Assembly: GCF_036010325.1 (NCBI RefSeq)
Contig: NZ_CP108549.1
Coordinates: forward strand, 3,410,001 to 3,474,000
DNA: 64,000 nt
Direction: 5' to 3'
From: Streptomyces sp. NBC_01210
Lineage (GTDB): Bacteria; Actinomycetota; Actinomycetes; Streptomycetales; Streptomycetaceae
Shown: positions 63,101 through 64,000 of the stretch, piece after piece
How positions within the stretch are numbered: position 1 is the first letter of the stretch
How the letters are laid out: every line of letters begins with the position of its first letter
Translations under genes and position numbers: made by a program
The notes under the pieces: generated by a model
Databases searched by the model: none
Told to the model about the DNA's origin: nothing
Seen by the model: only the letters and a program-made list of their open reading frames with translations

Positions 63101-63151
63101 GTACGTGGGAGGGCCGACAGCTTCCTCAGCTGCCGGCCCTGTCACGTACCG
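63101..63151. terminator. imperfect hairpin between glxA and the GH6 gene
   Basis: GTACGTGGGAGGGCCGACAG roughly pairs with CTGCCGGCCCTGTCACGTAC around a short loop. It lies between convergent genes. A GGTCCGTA repeat precedes it. Confidence 0.6.
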
Positions 63152-63163
63152 CTACCGCGAAAG

Positions 63164-64000
63164 CTACTTGGTGCCGCGCGCCAGACCGAGCGCGTACTCC
63201 GGCCACCATTCGCCCGCCTTGGGCCCGCCCTTGCAGTCCCCGTCCGACTCACCGGGCCGCTTCACCCACAGATACGCGTCGACCAGCGGGTCACCGGTCC
63301 TGGCGGTGGGCTCCTCGCCGAGCGCGCGGCCCGGCGGATTGCACCAGTTCTCCTTCGGGTCGCCGCCGGTGTACGGGCCGTTGCCGTTGCGGCTGGTGTC
63401 GATGACGAAGTGCTTGCCGCCGACCTTCGCCGAGAGCTTCTTGCCGAAGTCCTTGCTCACCGCGGTCGGAAAGAAGTTGGAGACATTGACGGAGAAGCCG
63501 TCCGCCTTGTCGACGCCGGCCCGCTGGAGCGGCTCGAAGAGCGCGTCGGGCTGGGACCAGCCGGCGTTGCCCGCGTCCAGGTACACCTTTGTGTTCGGCT
63601 GCTTCTTCAGCCGCTCGACCGCGCCCTTGAGCAGGTCGAAGCGCTCCTCGTGGAACTCCTGCGGCGTACAGCTGTCGACCAGGTGCAGCACCGCGTCCGG
63701 CTCCAGGATCACCGTGGCCCGCCGGTCGCCGATACCTCCCGCGACCTTGTCCACCCACGCCCGGTAGGCGTCGCCGTCGGCCGCGCCGCCCTTGGAGAAC
63801 TGCCCGCAGTCGCGGTGCGGGATGTTGTAGAGGACCAGCAGCGCGTCCCGGTCGGCCTTGGCGGCCGCCTCGGTGAAGCCCTTCGCCTCGGCCTCCGGAT
63901 TGTCCGGACCGATCCACTCGCCGACCGGCTGATCCGCGATCTTCCTGATCAGCTCGGCGTTCCTGTCGTCGCCGTCCTTCCGGTAGGAGTCGACCTGCTT
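63164..64000 (-). CDS. GH6 endoglucanase/cellobiohydrolase, cut by the window edge (CslZ-like)
   Basis: The C-terminal 278 or so residues of a GH6 enzyme; the 5' part lies beyond 64,000. Visible: VLYNIPHRDCGQFSKGGAAD (catalytic Asp loop), VILEPDAVLHLVDSC, LDAGNAGWSQPD, GFSVNVSNFFPT, FVIDTSRNGNGP, NWCNPPGRALGEEPT, DAYLWVKRPGESDGDC. It cleaves beta-1,4-glucan. In Streptomyces a GH6 gene (cslZ) sits with cslA-glxA, so it probably trims the CslA product. A start codon is not in the window. Confidence 0.9.
   Translation of the reverse strand, partial: KQVDSYRKDGDDRNAELIRKIADQPVGEWIGPDNPEAEAKGFTEAAAKADRDALLVLYNIPHRDCGQFSKGGAADGDAYRAWVDKVAGGIGDRRATVILEPDAVLHLVDSCTPQEFHEERFDLLKGAVERLKKQPNTKVYLDAGNAGWSQPDALFEPLQRAGVDKADGFSVNVSNFFPTAVSKDFGKKLSAKVGGKHFVIDTSRNGNGPYTGGDPKENWCNPPGRALGEEPTARTGDPLVDAYLWVKRPGESDGDCKGGPKAGEWWPEYALGLARGTK

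Overview
The window is chromosomal DNA of a Streptomyces (or a very close relative). The evidence is very high GC with strong third-position bias, a bldH/adpA regulator carrying a TTA codon followed by oligoribonuclease, a PAS-GGDEF-EAL protein of the CdgA type, the cslA-glxA tip-polysaccharide genes, DasR-type operators on chitinolytic genes, and many secreted hydrolases. From memory, the order glmS - adpA - orn - ceb operon - cdgA - ehu-like ABC transporter - cslA - glxA - GH6 resembles the S. coelicolor SCO2789-SCO2838 core region. I could not run a comparison.

Layout. 0.2-7.8 kb: DUF4429/SHOCT protein, a small conserved protein, glmS with a strong terminator, an acetate-type GPR1/FUN34/YaaH membrane protein, a universal stress protein, a small membrane protein, adpA (TTA codon) and orn. 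7.9-13.7 kb: a tRNA-His gene followed by about 5.6 kb of accessory DNA. It holds a collagen-like protein, a frameshifted HNH nuclease, an XRE/DUF5753 regulator with its DUF6879 partner, small Cys-rich proteins and other orphans, wedged between orn/tRNA-His and cebR. 13.8-19.8 kb: CebR repressor, its exact 14-bp palindromic operator, a sugar ABC importer and a GH1 beta-glucosidase. 19.7-27.4 kb: secreted serine protease, broken HAD gene, S41 protease, GH18 chitinase with CBM, a two-component system and a small exported protein. 27.4-32.3 kb: methyltransferase/spermidine-synthase-like protein, a small prim-pol-like protein, an XRE-TPR regulator with a TTA codon, a histidine phosphatase and a PAP2 protein.

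32.2-36.3 kb: a tightly packed three-gene operon encoding a RecB/Cas4-like nuclease with four candidate Fe-S cysteines, a 528-aa protein of unknown function, and an SF1 (Upf1/Dna2-type) helicase. I read this as a split Dna2-like nuclease-helicase system; it is the best candidate for an undescribed system here. A decayed duplicate of the helicase 3' end lies just downstream. 36.5-43.3 kb: two small proteins, tRNA-Lys, an M6-type metalloprotease, cdgA with a perfect BldD-box match upstream, and a second GH18 chitinase.

43.5-53.1 kb: flavin monooxygenase-like protein, two Asp/Glu-racemase/maleate-isomerase family proteins, a D-2-hydroxyacid dehydrogenase, an amidase, a DUF3830 protein, an EhuBCDA-like ABC importer and an IclR regulator. 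This looks like one uptake-and-catabolism locus for a small carboxylated or amide compound. 53.2-64 kb: a second tRNA-Lys, acyl-CoA synthetase, chitin-active LPMO, SPFH protein, peptidoglycan-binding protein, a third identical tRNA-Lys, then cslA, glxA and a GH6 glucanase cut by the right edge.

How it fits together. Several loci serve polysaccharide use and development: cello-oligosaccharide uptake (CebR), chitin breakdown (three genes with DasR-like or chi-type boxes) next to glmS for amino-sugar metabolism, cyclic-di-GMP turnover (CdgA, with Orn able to clear pGpG), and the AdpA cascade. No CRISPR array, rRNA, intact insertion sequence or complete prophage is visible.
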